Shown here in pieces: positions 26,396 through 35,297 of a stretch of 64,000 bases of DNA. This DNA comes from Buttiauxella sp049686335 (GTDB taxonomy: Bacteria > Pseudomonadota > Gammaproteobacteria > Enterobacterales > Enterobacteriaceae): assembly GCF_049686335.1 (NCBI RefSeq), contig NZ_JBAVHX010000026.1:1-64000 (forward strand), read 5' to 3'. Below the pieces are notes generated by a model. That model was not told the origin of the DNA. It worked only from the letters and a program-made list of their open reading frames with translations, and did not search any database. The first letter of the stretch is position 1, and each line of letters opens with the position of its first letter. The position numbers were made by a program, and so were the translations under genes.

Positions 26396-26566
26396 TCGTT
26401 TATGCCACGCGATTTACCCAAATAAATCCGTGGCTGGGAAGGGGGTGAAAATCCCCCGCAGCCCCCGCTGCTGTGATGCCGACGAACCCGCGAAACCACT
26501 GATCTCACGATTGGGAAGGGCGGGCGAGAGTGACGCTAAGCCAGAAGACCGACGAATCATTTAATT
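26396..26566 (+). ncRNA. cobalamin riboswitch in the cbiA leader
   Basis: The leader contains the conserved core GGGAAGGGGGTGAAAATCCC, a GC-rich CCCGCAGCCCCCGCTGC segment, CCACTG, a second GGGAAGG arm near 26514-26520, and a B12 box AAGCCAGAAGACC at about 26538-26550. These are the hallmarks of adenosylcobalamin-sensing riboswitches. It lies about 100 bases upstream of cbiA; the spacer holds further GC-rich hairpins (around 26605-26635) that could mask the ribosome site. Coenzyme B12 is therefore expected to lower expression of the whole operon. The exact 5' boundary is approximate. Confidence 0.93.
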
Positions 26567-26671
26567 TAAACAACTCCTTCGGTGGGAAGTCAGTTGTCAT
26601 CAGATGCGTGCGGCCTTCGGCTGCGCGCACGTGCTGACATCCGCGCTTTGCCGAAATGTAATAAGGCAACT

Positions 26672-28054
26672 ATGGCAGCGGCAGCAAAACACGCATTCGT
26701 CATTGCAGGCACCAGCAGCGGCTGTGGGAAAACCACCGTTACGCTTGGGCTGCTGCGCGCCCTGATGCAACGCCACCTTCGCGTTCAACCTTTCAAAATC
26801 GGCCCCGATTATCTCGACAGCGGCTGGCACAGCGCCGTCACCGGCATTGCCTCGCGCAATCTTGATGCTTTCATGGTCCCAACAACTACCTTAAACGGTC
26901 TGTTTGCCAGACAGATGCAACAGGCGGATGTCGCGGTCATCGAAGGCGTGATGGGGTTATATGACGGCTACGGAACCGACCCAAATTATTGCAGCAGTGC
27001 GGCAATGGCAAAGCAACTGGGTTGTCCGGTGATCCTGCTGGTGGACGGCAAGGCCGTTTCCACCTCCATTGCCGCCACGGTGATGGGGTTCCAGCGTTTT
27101 GACCCCACGCTTAACATCGCGGGCGTTATCCTTAATCGCGTCAACAGCGACAGCCATTATCAACTGCTTGCCGGGGCCATTACCCGTTATTGCGGGTTGC
27201 CCGTATTAGGGCGCGTGCCGGTAATGGCCGATGTGGCTTTGCCGTCACGCCATCTGGGACTGGTCCCCGCGCAAGAAAATGTCCAGCATGATGACCGCTG
27301 GCAGACACTGGCGAAGCAAATTGAAGAAACGATCAATATCGACCATCTGCTGGCGTTAACTCGCCTGAACAGATTGCCAGATGGCGACACCTCTGGCATG
27401 GGCGACGGGGCTTCAGGCGAAGGGCTGACACTGGCGCTTGCCGAAGACGAAGCCTTCAACTTTTACTATCCGGATAATCTCGACATGCTCGAGCAGGCCG
27501 GAGTCACTATTCAGCGCTTCAGCCCCTTGCATGACACAAAGATCCCTGACTGCCAGATGATTTATCTTGGCGGCGGATACCCCGAAGTTCATGCATCCAG
27601 ACTCGCCGCGAACCTTCCCATGCGCCAGTCCCTGCAAGACGCCCATCAGCGCCGCATCCCGCTGTACGCTGAATGCGGCGGCTTGATGTATCTGGGGGAG
27701 TCTCTTACCGATGGCGACGGGGAAACTCACGCCATGTGTGGCGTGCTTCCAGGTCATAGCCAGATGGGGAAACGCCTGACGCGTTTTGGCTACTGCGAAG
27801 CCACCGCGCGACAAGACACGTTGCTGGCCAAAAAAGGCGAAACCTTGCGCGGCCACGAGTTCCATTACTCCGATTTTCACGGCCCGTTACCTGCCGCACT
27901 CGACTGCTGTAAATGGCGTGATGGCGTCGCCCTTTCACGCTGGCAGGGGGGCGTTCAACATCAGGCTACCTTTGCCAGTTATCTGCACGTGCATTTTGCC
28001 CAACGACCTGGTTTGCTCAACCAGTGGTTATCTTCTGCGAGGAACTCTCTATGA
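26672..28054 (+). CDS. cbiA: cobyrinate a,c-diamide synthase CbiA
   Basis: ATP- and glutamine-dependent amidation of the a and c carboxylates of cobyrinate. The 460-residue protein has an N-terminal P-loop domain (VIAGTSSGCGKTTVTLG, about residues 8-24) and a C-terminal class I glutaminase-like domain with nucleophile Cys in YAECGGLMYLG and a C-terminal His/Glu region. I chose the ATG at 26672, with AAGG 7 bases upstream; an ORF open from 26582 would translate leader hairpins. It is the first gene after the riboswitch. Confidence 0.96.
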   Translation: MAAAAKHAFVIAGTSSGCGKTTVTLGLLRALMQRHLRVQPFKIGPDYLDSGWHSAVTGIASRNLDAFMVPTTTLNGLFARQMQQADVAVIEGVMGLYDGYGTDPNYCSSAAMAKQLGCPVILLVDGKAVSTSIAATVMGFQRFDPTLNIAGVILNRVNSDSHYQLLAGAITRYCGLPVLGRVPVMADVALPSRHLGLVPAQENVQHDDRWQTLAKQIEETINIDHLLALTRLNRLPDGDTSGMGDGASGEGLTLALAEDEAFNFYYPDNLDMLEQAGVTIQRFSPLHDTKIPDCQMIYLGGGYPEVHASRLAANLPMRQSLQDAHQRRIPLYAECGGLMYLGESLTDGDGETHAMCGVLPGHSQMGKRLTRFGYCEATARQDTLLAKKGETLRGHEFHYSDFHGPLPAALDCCKWRDGVALSRWQGGVQHQATFASYLHVHFAQRPGLLNQWLSSARNSL

Positions 28055-29010
28055 CATTGCTTGCCTGGGGTGTGGCCTGGTTACTGGATTACTGGCTGGG
28101 CGATCCCCCGCACTGGCCGCATCCGGTGCGCTGGATCGGTAATCTGATTAACTTCATGCAGCGCCAGATACGGCAGGTTTGCAAAAGCGATCGTGCACTG
28201 AAAATCGGTGGCGGCGTGCTTTGGCTGGTGGTGGTAGGCGTCACCTGGGGCGCGAGTTGGGGAGTGTTACACCTCGCCAGTCTGGTGCATCCGTGGCTCG
28301 GCTGGCTAGTGGAAGTGTGGATGATTTATACCGTACTTGCCGCCCGTTGCCTGAGCGATGCCGCACTCGAGGTCTATCGTGCCCTGAAAGAGGGAAGCTT
28401 AAGCGAAAGCCGGGAAAAATTGTCATGGATAGTGGGGCGCGATACCTCGCAACTGGAACGCCCGCAAATCACCCGTGCGGTGGTAGAAACCGTGGCGGAA
28501 AACAGCGTCGATGGCGTCATTGCACCGCTGTTTTTCCTGATGCTAGGCGGTGCACCGCTGGCGATGGCCTATAAAGCGGTCAACACGCTGGACTCGATGG
28601 TGGGGTACAAAACTGAAAAGTACCGCGCGATTGGCTATGTCAGCGCCCGTCTCGACGATCTCGCCAACTATGTTCCGGCTCGCCTGAGCTGGCTGTTGCT
28701 GACCATCGCGGCCTGTTGCTTACGTGCCAATCCACGTCAGGCCTTGCGCATCGGCTGGCGCGATCGCTACCAGCACAGCAGCCCCAACTGCGCCTGGCCT
28801 GAAGCCACGGTCGCAGGAGCGCTGGGGATCAGACTCGGCGGCCCGAACACCTATTTTGGCGAACGGGTAGAAAAACCGTGGATGGGCGATGAGCAGCGCG
28901 GCGTTGCCATCGACGACATTACTCGCACCATTCAACTCATGATGTTGGCTTCCCTGCTGGCTTTGCTGCTGTTTGCCGCAATGCGCGCACTCACACTTGG
29001 CATAGCTTAA
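28051..29010 (+). CDS. cbiB: adenosylcobinamide-phosphate synthase CbiB
   Basis: Integral membrane enzyme that attaches (R)-1-amino-2-propanol phosphate to adenosylcobyric acid. The 319 residues match the Salmonella length; membrane helices occur at the N terminus, around 60-95, 155-175, 205-225 and at the C terminus. Conserved blocks are LLDYWLGDPPHWPHPVR, VAENSVDGVIAPLF and KAVNTLDSMVGYK. The ATG overlaps the cbiA stop as ATGA. Confidence 0.96.
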   Translation: MTLLAWGVAWLLDYWLGDPPHWPHPVRWIGNLINFMQRQIRQVCKSDRALKIGGGVLWLVVVGVTWGASWGVLHLASLVHPWLGWLVEVWMIYTVLAARCLSDAALEVYRALKEGSLSESREKLSWIVGRDTSQLERPQITRAVVETVAENSVDGVIAPLFFLMLGGAPLAMAYKAVNTLDSMVGYKTEKYRAIGYVSARLDDLANYVPARLSWLLLTIAACCLRANPRQALRIGWRDRYQHSSPNCAWPEATVAGALGIRLGGPNTYFGERVEKPWMGDEQRGVAIDDITRTIQLMMLASLLALLLFAAMRALTLGIA

Positions 29011-29019
29011 GGACTCGCG

Positions 29020-29652
29020 ATGAATTACCTGCAACAACCGCAGCTTATTGAGCAACATAGTTTTGAAATTATCAGTGAAATCATCGCGGAGCAGCGCCCG
29101 GAGTATCGTTTTCACGATGCCATTCAGGAGGCGATGATCAAGCGCGTCATCCATACCACCGCCGATTTTGAGTGGCTGGATATTTTGTGGTTCTCGCCGG
29201 ATGTCATCGAACAACTTAGCCGTAGTTTGCAGCGTGGCTGCACCCTGTACACCGACACCACCATGGCGTTATCCGGCATAAATAAAACTCTGCTGGCGCA
29301 ATTCGGCTGTCGTTGCCGTTGTTTTATCAGCGACCCGCGCGTGGTTGCTCACGCTAAAGAACAGAGCATTACCCGTTCGATGGCAGCGGTCGATCTCGCC
29401 TTGCAGGAAGAGGGCGAGAAGATCTTCGTCTTTGGTAACGCACCTACCGCGCTATTCCGGCTGCTCGAGAAAGGTGCGCAGCCCGCGGCGGTTATCGGGG
29501 TGCCGGTCGGGTTTGTCGGGGCTGAAGAGTCCAAAGAAGCGCTGGTGGAAAGCGGCTTACCGGCGATTGCAGCCCGGGGGCGCAAAGGCGGGAGTAATGT
29601 CGCGGCGGCAATTGTCAACGCGCTGCTTTACCGCTTGCGGGAGGCTCAGTGA
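29020..29652 (+). CDS. cbiC: cobalt-precorrin-8 methylmutase CbiC
   Basis: Moves the C11 methyl of cobalt-precorrin-8 to C12, giving cobyrinate. At 210 residues it has family length, with the catalytic His45 in KRVIHTTADFEW and the C-terminal ARGRKGGSNVAAAIVNALLY block. It starts 9 bases after cbiB behind AAGGA and its stop overlaps cbiD by 4 bases. Confidence 0.96.
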   Translation: MNYLQQPQLIEQHSFEIISEIIAEQRPEYRFHDAIQEAMIKRVIHTTADFEWLDILWFSPDVIEQLSRSLQRGCTLYTDTTMALSGINKTLLAQFGCRCRCFISDPRVVAHAKEQSITRSMAAVDLALQEEGEKIFVFGNAPTALFRLLEKGAQPAAVIGVPVGFVGAEESKEALVESGLPAIAARGRKGGSNVAAAIVNALLYRLREAQ

Positions 29653-30785
29653 GCGAGCAGCAAGCCGATTGCGTCTGGCATAAAGGCAAGGCCTACCGCA
29701 AAGGATACACCACGGGATCCTGCGCCACCGCTGCGGCACGCGTCGCGGCGTTGATGGTTTTGCGCCAGCACGTCATCGACCAGGTTTCTATCGTCACGCC
29801 TTCTGGCGTCACGCTGCATCTCAATGTCGAAATGCCGGTTATCGAAGGCCAACAGGCGACGGCAGCCATCCGCAAAGATGGCGGTGACGACGTGGATGCC
29901 ACCCACGGCATGCTGATTTTCGCCCGCGTGCAGCTTAACGACAGCGGAATTATCACCCTGCGTGGCGGCACCGGGATTGGTGTGGTCACACGTAAAGGGA
30001 TGGGTTTGCCAATCGGTGAGGCGGCGATTAACCGCACCCCACGCCAGACTATTGAAGCAGGCGTTCGCGAAGTCATCGGTGCGCAACGCGGCGCGGAGAT
30101 TGAAATCTTCGCTCCGGAAGGCGTCGAGCGGGCGAAAAAAACCTACAACCACCGCCTCGGTATTCTGGGCGGCATTTCCATAATTGGCACCACCGGCATC
30201 GTGATGCCAATGTCGGAAGAGAGCTGGAAGCGTTCACTGGCGCTGGAGCTTGAAATGAAACGTGCCGCCGGGCTGGATAAAGTGATTCTGGTTCCGGGTA
30301 ATCATGGCGAGCGCTTTGTGCGTGAACAACTGCAGTTGGACCCCGAATGTGTGGTGACGATGAGCAATTTCGTTGGCTACATGATTCAGGAAGCCGTCCG
30401 TCTGGAGTATCGCCACATTGTGCTGATTGGTCACCCCGGCAAACTGGTGAAAGTGGCCGCCGGGATATTCCACACCCACAGCCACATTGCCGACGGACGC
30501 ATGGAAACGCTGGTCGCAAATCTGGCATTAATGGGCGCGCCGTTTGCTTTGCTCGACGCCGTCAGCCAGTGCGACACCACCGAAGCCGCCCTGGAAATCA
30601 TCAGCGAACAGGGCTGGCAAGGGGTGTTTGAACGCCTGGCGACCCGCATCTGTGAACGCGTGGAAGAGATGCTGCGCTTTACCCAGTCACCACCGCAATG
30701 CGATGCCATTCTCTTCTCGTTTGATAACCAGATTTTAGGCAGCAACCGTCCGGTCGCTGACATTGCCGGAGCCTTGCGATGCTAA
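29649..30785 (+). CDS. cbiD: cobalt-precorrin-5B C1-methyltransferase CbiD
   Basis: SAM-dependent C1 methylation in the anaerobic corrin pathway. The 378-residue product has the characteristic N terminus RKGYTTGSCATAAARVAALM and the block KDGGDDVDATHG, plus VGHPGKLVKVAAGIFHTHSH in the C-terminal half. The start is GTG overlapping the cbiC stop (GTGA) with GGGAGG upstream. Its end overlaps cbiE by 7 bases. Confidence 0.96.
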   Translation: MSEQQADCVWHKGKAYRKGYTTGSCATAAARVAALMVLRQHVIDQVSIVTPSGVTLHLNVEMPVIEGQQATAAIRKDGGDDVDATHGMLIFARVQLNDSGIITLRGGTGIGVVTRKGMGLPIGEAAINRTPRQTIEAGVREVIGAQRGAEIEIFAPEGVERAKKTYNHRLGILGGISIIGTTGIVMPMSEESWKRSLALELEMKRAAGLDKVILVPGNHGERFVREQLQLDPECVVTMSNFVGYMIQEAVRLEYRHIVLIGHPGKLVKVAAGIFHTHSHIADGRMETLVANLALMGAPFALLDAVSQCDTTEAALEIISEQGWQGVFERLATRICERVEEMLRFTQSPPQCDAILFSFDNQILGSNRPVADIAGALRC

Positions 30786-31381
30786 CCGTCGTCGGAATTG
30801 GCCCGGGTGCCGCGCAATTCCTTACTTTGCAGGGACACAACGCTATCCAGGAAGCGGACATATTAGTCGGCGGCGCACGCCAGCTGGCGCTGTTTGCTCA
30901 CTGTCGCGGCAAAACTCGTCTGCTCGATTCCGACCTCGACGGCTTAATCCTCTGGCTAAGTGAGCATCTTCATCAACGTGTGGTGGTGCTGGCCTCCGGC
31001 GACCCGTTGATTTACGGCATCGGCAAACGTCTGGCGGCCTGTTTCCCGCCGGAACAGCTGCGCATTATCCCTGGGATCAGCTCGATTCAATATCTGTGCG
31101 CTAAAGCTGCGGTCGATATGAACGACTTATGGATAACCAGCAGCCACGGGCGCGAGCCGGATTTCGCGGCGATTGCCGCGCACCAGAAAGTGGCAATGGT
31201 GACGGACAACATCATCGGGCCGTATGCCATCGCCCAGGCGTTACTGGCTCGTGGCCTGAATCCCACGCTCATTATTGGCGAGAATTTAACGTCAGCAGAT
31301 GAACGCATCCATCGTCTGGCCGCCTGCGATGTCGCGAAAACCTACGCAATGAATGTGGTGGTGATCCTCAATGAAAGATGA
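30779..31381 (+). CDS. cbiE: cobalt-precorrin-7 C5-methyltransferase CbiE
   Basis: Tetrapyrrole methylase of 200 residues methylating C5. It has the SAM-site VVGIGPGAAQF motif at the N terminus and VVVLASGDPLIYGIG near residue 70. In some organisms CbiE and CbiT are fused (CobL); here they are separate genes that overlap by 11 bases. Confidence 0.95.
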   Translation: MLTVVGIGPGAAQFLTLQGHNAIQEADILVGGARQLALFAHCRGKTRLLDSDLDGLILWLSEHLHQRVVVLASGDPLIYGIGKRLAACFPPEQLRIIPGISSIQYLCAKAAVDMNDLWITSSHGREPDFAAIAAHQKVAMVTDNIIGPYAIAQALLARGLNPTLIIGENLTSADERIHRLAACDVAKTYAMNVVVILNER

Positions 31382-31949
31382 ACTTTTCTTACGTGGCGCA
31401 CGCGTGCCAATGACCAAAGAAGTGGTGCGCACTCAGGCGCTGGAGCGGTTGCAGTTGCAGAACGCGCAACGGTTTATCGACATCGGCGCGGGCACCGGCA
31501 GCGTGTCTCTCGAGGCTGCACTGCGTTTTCCCCATTTGCGGGTAACAGCCATTGAACGCAACCCCGCCGCCCTGGAATTGATGGCGGAAAACCGTGAGCT
31601 TTTTGCCTGCCCGAACGTTGAGATTATCAACGGCTACGCCCCAATTAAGCTCGACGTGATGGCCGACGCGGTGTTTATCGGCGGCAGCGGCGGGCAGCTA
31701 ACTGAGCTTATCGACTGGTCGCTGGCGCATTTGCACCCAGGCGGGCGTCTGGTGATGACGTTTATTTTGCTGGAAAACCTAACCTGCGCACTCACTCACC
31801 TCGAGCAGTGTAACGTAGGTGATTTTGACTGCCTGCAATTGCAGGTCGCACAACTCACTACGTTAGGCAGCGGTCACTATTTCAAACCGAACAATCCTAC
31901 ATTTTTGATTTCTTGCCTCAAGGAGGGAAGCCATGACTGCACTATTTGA
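31371..31949 (+). CDS. cbiT: cobalt-precorrin-6B C15-methyltransferase (decarboxylating) CbiT
   Basis: Class I Rossmann methyltransferase, 192 residues, that methylates C15 and removes the acetate carboxyl on C12. Motif I is FIDIGAGTGSVSLEAA near residue 40, with the acidic residue after strand 2 in AIERNP. It begins inside the end of cbiE and its tail overlaps cbiF by 17 bases, so the E-T-F trio is translationally linked. Confidence 0.95.
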   Translation: MKDELFLRGARVPMTKEVVRTQALERLQLQNAQRFIDIGAGTGSVSLEAALRFPHLRVTAIERNPAALELMAENRELFACPNVEIINGYAPIKLDVMADAVFIGGSGGQLTELIDWSLAHLHPGGRLVMTFILLENLTCALTHLEQCNVGDFDCLQLQVAQLTTLGSGHYFKPNNPTFLISCLKEGSHDCTI

Positions 31950-32706
31950 TACCCGTAAAGTCTGGTTCGTCGGTGCCGGCCCTGGCGACAAAGAACTGAT
32001 CACCCTCAAAGGTTACCGCGTGCTGCAACAAGCGGAGGTGGTGATTTACGCCGGTTCACTCATCAATCCGGAACTGCTGGATTACTGCCAGGCGGGGGCG
32101 CAATGCCATGACAGCGCCGCGCTCAACCTTGAACAAATTATCGCGCTGATGGAAGAGGGGGTGAACGCAGGCAAGCTGGTGGTGCGCTTACAAACCGGCG
32201 ATCTTTCGCTTTACGGCTCGATTCGCGAGCAGGGCGAAATGCTGACTGAAAGGGGCATTGGCTACGTTTCGGTGCCGGGAGTCAGTGCATTTTTGGGAGC
32301 CGCCGCGCAACTTGGCGTCGAGTACACCGTACCGGAAGTCTCGCAAAGCCTGATCATCACGCGGATTGAAGGGCGCACACCGATGCCGCCACTCGAACAG
32401 CTGGAATCATTCGCCAGGCATCAAACGTCGATGGCTATTTTCCTCTCGGTCCAGCGCATCAATCGCGTCACTGAGCGCCTGATTGAAGGGGGATACCCAG
32501 CCGATACCCCCGTTGCCGTGGTGTATAAAGCGACCTGGCCAGACTGCCAGGAACTGCGTGGCACGTTGACGGATATCGCTGAAAAAGTGCGCGAGGCCGG
32601 CATCCGCAAAACCGCACTGATCATGGTGGGTGCCTTTCTTGGCGAGGAGTATCACTACTCCAAACTTTACGACGCAGGGTTTAGCCATGAATACCGCAAA
32701 GCCTGA
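31933..32706 (+). CDS. cbiF: cobalt-precorrin-4 C11-methyltransferase CbiF
   Basis: Canonical tetrapyrrole methylase of 257 residues methylating C11. It has VWFVGAGPGDKELITLKG at the N terminus, VRLQTGDLSLYGSI near residue 95 and VPGVSAFLGAAAQLG near residue 115, the SAM and substrate loops of the family. AAGGAGGG lies 5-12 bases before the ATG. Its 3' end overlaps cbiG by 20 bases. Confidence 0.96.
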   Translation: MTALFDTRKVWFVGAGPGDKELITLKGYRVLQQAEVVIYAGSLINPELLDYCQAGAQCHDSAALNLEQIIALMEEGVNAGKLVVRLQTGDLSLYGSIREQGEMLTERGIGYVSVPGVSAFLGAAAQLGVEYTVPEVSQSLIITRIEGRTPMPPLEQLESFARHQTSMAIFLSVQRINRVTERLIEGGYPADTPVAVVYKATWPDCQELRGTLTDIAEKVREAGIRKTALIMVGAFLGEEYHYSKLYDAGFSHEYRKA

Positions 32707-33748
32707 GTCGATAGCGCTGTTCTGCCTGACGCCCGGCGGTGTGGCGTTAGCCCAACGCTTGAGTGACGCACTGCCGCTGACCTGTTTTACCAGTGAAAAG
32801 CTGCTGCAACCGGGGTTTGTGCCATTCGGTGACAGTTTTGCGAAAACGGTAGAACAGGCGTTTAGCGAGTATTCCGCGCTGGTGTTTATCGCCGCTACGG
32901 GCATTGTGGTGCGGGTGATTGCACCGCTGTTAAACGACAAATTGCACGATCCGGCAGTGGTGGTGATGGATGAACGTGGTGAACACGTGATAAGCCTGCT
33001 TTCCGGTCATCTGGGTGGGGCGAACGATCTGACTCGCCGTTTAGCCGCCATTCTGCGGGCAACTGCGGTGATCACCACCGCCACCGATGTTAACCAGATG
33101 GCCGCGCTGGATACGCTGGCGGCGAAGCTTGACGCCACCACCCACGATTTCCGCCAGACCGTGAAAACCGTCAACCAAATGCTGGTGAGTCAAAAGCGCG
33201 TGGGTCTGTGGTGGGACCGTGATTTTGCACCTGACGCTGAACAGTTCGACACGCGGGGTTTTATTGCGGTCGACAGCCTTGATGCGCTGCCATCACTTGA
33301 TGCCCTGGTGTGCGTCACGCTGCGTGATGCGCTGCCGCCGCAAGCCATTCCGCTGTATAAACTGGTGCCAAAACGTGTGGTGGCGGGGATCGGTTGTCGC
33401 CGTGATACTCCGCCGCACACCGTGGCAACACTGCTCAATCAGCAACTGGCTGCGAATCACTTTGATTCGCTGGCGTTGTGCGCCATTGGCAGCGTGTCTC
33501 TCAAACAAGATGAACCTGCATTACTGGAGCTGGCACAACGCTGCCAAATCCCCTTCCACATTTTTAGCGTTGACCAAATTGCCGGGCACGAGCAGCGCTT
33601 TCCGGCATCGGAATTTGTGCGCCTGACCGTTGGCGTAGGCAGCGTGTCACAACCCGCGGCGTGGCTGATGAGCAACGGCAAGCTGGTTGGCGACACCCTG
33701 CGCGAACAGGGCGTCACTATCACTTTAGGAGTTTCAGACAGATGTTAA
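32687..33748 (+). CDS. cbiG: cobalt-precorrin-5A hydrolase CbiG
   Basis: Opens the delta-lactone and removes the two-carbon fragment as acetaldehyde in the anaerobic ring contraction route. The 353 residues carry the family blocks PESIALFCLTPGGVALA at the start, the VFIAATGIVVRVIAPL and SLLSGHLGGANDLTR stretches and a C-terminal VVAGIGCRRDTP. The start at 32687 is supported by the same N terminus as Salmonella CbiG and by overlap with cbiF; the ORF from 32630 is a shadow extension. Confidence 0.95.
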   Translation: MNTAKPESIALFCLTPGGVALAQRLSDALPLTCFTSEKLLQPGFVPFGDSFAKTVEQAFSEYSALVFIAATGIVVRVIAPLLNDKLHDPAVVVMDERGEHVISLLSGHLGGANDLTRRLAAILRATAVITTATDVNQMAALDTLAAKLDATTHDFRQTVKTVNQMLVSQKRVGLWWDRDFAPDAEQFDTRGFIAVDSLDALPSLDALVCVTLRDALPPQAIPLYKLVPKRVVAGIGCRRDTPPHTVATLLNQQLAANHFDSLALCAIGSVSLKQDEPALLELAQRCQIPFHIFSVDQIAGHEQRFPASEFVRLTVGVGSVSQPAAWLMSNGKLVGDTLREQGVTITLGVSDRC

Positions 33749-34467
33749 CGGTAATTGGGATTGGCCCCGGCAGTGAAGCCATGATGACTCAGGAAGCGAT
33801 TGCTGCCCTGCAAGAAGCCGAAATTGTTGTCGGTTACAAAACCTACACCCACCTGGTGAAACCGCTAACGGGCGACAAACAGGTTATCAAAACCGGGATG
33901 TGCAAAGAGATTGAACGCTGCCAGACCGCCATCGAACTGGCGCAGGCCGGGCACAACGTGGCGTTAATCAGCAGTGGCGATGCCGGGATTTACGGTATGG
34001 CGGGTCTGGTGCTGGAGCTGGTGACCTCACAGCAACTGGATATTGAAGTGCGCCTGGTAGCCGGCATCACCGCCAGCATTGCCGCCGCATCACTGCTCGG
34101 CGCGCCATTGATGCACGACTTTTGCCATATTAGCCTCAGCGACTTACTGACGCCGTGGCCGGTTATCGAAAAACGCATTATTGCCGCCGCTTCGGCTGAT
34201 TTTGTTATCTGCTTCTACAACCCGCGCAGCCGTGGCCGCGAAGGGCATCTGGCACGTGCATTTGAGTTGATGAGTGAGTTCACCGCCCCGCAAACGCCGG
34301 TTGGCGTGGTGAAAGCGGCGGGTCGCAAGAAAGAGCAAAAATGGATCACCACGTTTGGTGAGATGGACTTTGAGCCGGTTGATATGACCAGCCTGGTGAT
34401 TGTTGGCAACAAAACCACTTTCGTTCGTAACGGCCTGATGATTACTCCGCGAGGTTATGAACTGTGA
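33742..34467 (+). CDS. cbiH: cobalt-precorrin-3 C17-methyltransferase CbiH
   Basis: Tetrapyrrole methylase of 241 residues catalysing C17 methylation with ring contraction. The N terminus MLTVIGIGPGSEAMMTQEA and the VALISSGDAGIYGMAG loop are typical, as is CFYNPRSRGREGH. Its ATG overlaps the cbiG stop by 7 bases. Its TGA overlaps a GTG that may start cbiJ. Confidence 0.95.
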   Translation: MLTVIGIGPGSEAMMTQEAIAALQEAEIVVGYKTYTHLVKPLTGDKQVIKTGMCKEIERCQTAIELAQAGHNVALISSGDAGIYGMAGLVLELVTSQQLDIEVRLVAGITASIAAASLLGAPLMHDFCHISLSDLLTPWPVIEKRIIAAASADFVICFYNPRSRGREGHLARAFELMSEFTAPQTPVGVVKAAGRKKEQKWITTFGEMDFEPVDMTSLVIVGNKTTFVRNGLMITPRGYEL

Positions 34468-35297
34468 ATACCCCAGGTCGGATAAACGAAGCGTCATCCG
34501 ACATGATGTCCTCTGGGGCGGTACTGGTATTCGGCGGCACCAGCGATGCGCGGTTTATTTGCCAGATCCTCGATGAACATCGCATTGCGTACACCCTGTC
34601 GGTGGCAACCGCAGTCGGGGAGTCACTTGCGGGAAACATCGGGGGGCAGATTCGTGTTGGCCGCATTGATGCCAGTGAAATCGCAGACTGGCTGGTCAGG
34701 CACGGGGTGCGCTGGGTGATTGACGCCTCGCATCCGTACGCGGAACTGCTCAGTGCCAATATTGGCAACGCCTGCCAAAGCGTGGGCGTGACATTAAGCC
34801 GTTACCAGCGCCGCAGCGAACTCAATGACCTGGAACATCCGTTGCTGCACAAGGTAGCAAACCTGCAAGCCGCCTGCGCGGTGGCGCAACAATTTGGCCC
34901 GCGCGTGCTGCTGACTACCGGCAGCAAGGAGCTTGCGGCGTATCAACAAGGATTGCCGGGTAAAACGCTACTGGCACGCGTGTTGCCGACCCGCGAAGCG
35001 ATCGCCGAGTGCGAAGCGTTGGGGTTGGGCGTCGACAATATCATCGCGTTACGTGGCCCGTTTAGCGCTGAGTTTAACGCAGCGATCTATGCCTTTTGCT
35101 CGCCTGATGTGGTTATCACTAAAGAGTCCGGCGCGGAAGGGGGTTATCTGGATAAGGTGTCTCCGGCGTTAATGCGAGGGATCCCCTGCATTGTGGTGAC
35201 GCGCCCACAGCCACGGGTAAGTGGCCCTGAATTATTAGTTAGCCGTGAAGATGTGAGCCGCCGTGTTGCACGCTGGCTGCAAGAGAGGAAAGCATGA
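34464..35297 (+). CDS. cbiJ: cobalt-precorrin-6A reductase CbiJ
   Basis: NAD(P)H-dependent reductase of the precorrin-6x family; 277 residues from this start. Blocks VLVFGGTSDARFICQIL, VIDASHPYAE, VLLTTGSKELAAY and VITKESGAEGGY are diagnostic. Start choice is uncertain. The GTG at 34464 overlaps the cbiH stop as GTGA and has GAGG 9 bases upstream, like its neighbours, but it would add 13 residues encoded by a REP element (34475-34502). The ATGs at 34503 and 34506 give the usual family length (264 or 263 residues) but have no visible ribosome site. I list the longer form because the initiation signal is better. Confidence 0.9.
   Translation: MNTPGRINEASSDMMSSGAVLVFGGTSDARFICQILDEHRIAYTLSVATAVGESLAGNIGGQIRVGRIDASEIADWLVRHGVRWVIDASHPYAELLSANIGNACQSVGVTLSRYQRRSELNDLEHPLLHKVANLQAACAVAQQFGPRVLLTTGSKELAAYQQGLPGKTLLARVLPTREAIAECEALGLGVDNIIALRGPFSAEFNAAIYAFCSPDVVITKESGAEGGYLDKVSPALMRGIPCIVVTRPQPRVSGPELLVSREDVSRRVARWLQERKA
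34475..34502. repeat. REP element at the cbiH-cbiJ junction
   Basis: Single unit AGGTCGGATAAACGAAGCGTC followed by ATCCGAC, ending one base before an ATG pair. Its 5' part is in frame with cbiJ and codes GRINEASSD, so it is either a 5' extension of cbiJ or the spacer just before it. Confidence 0.85.
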
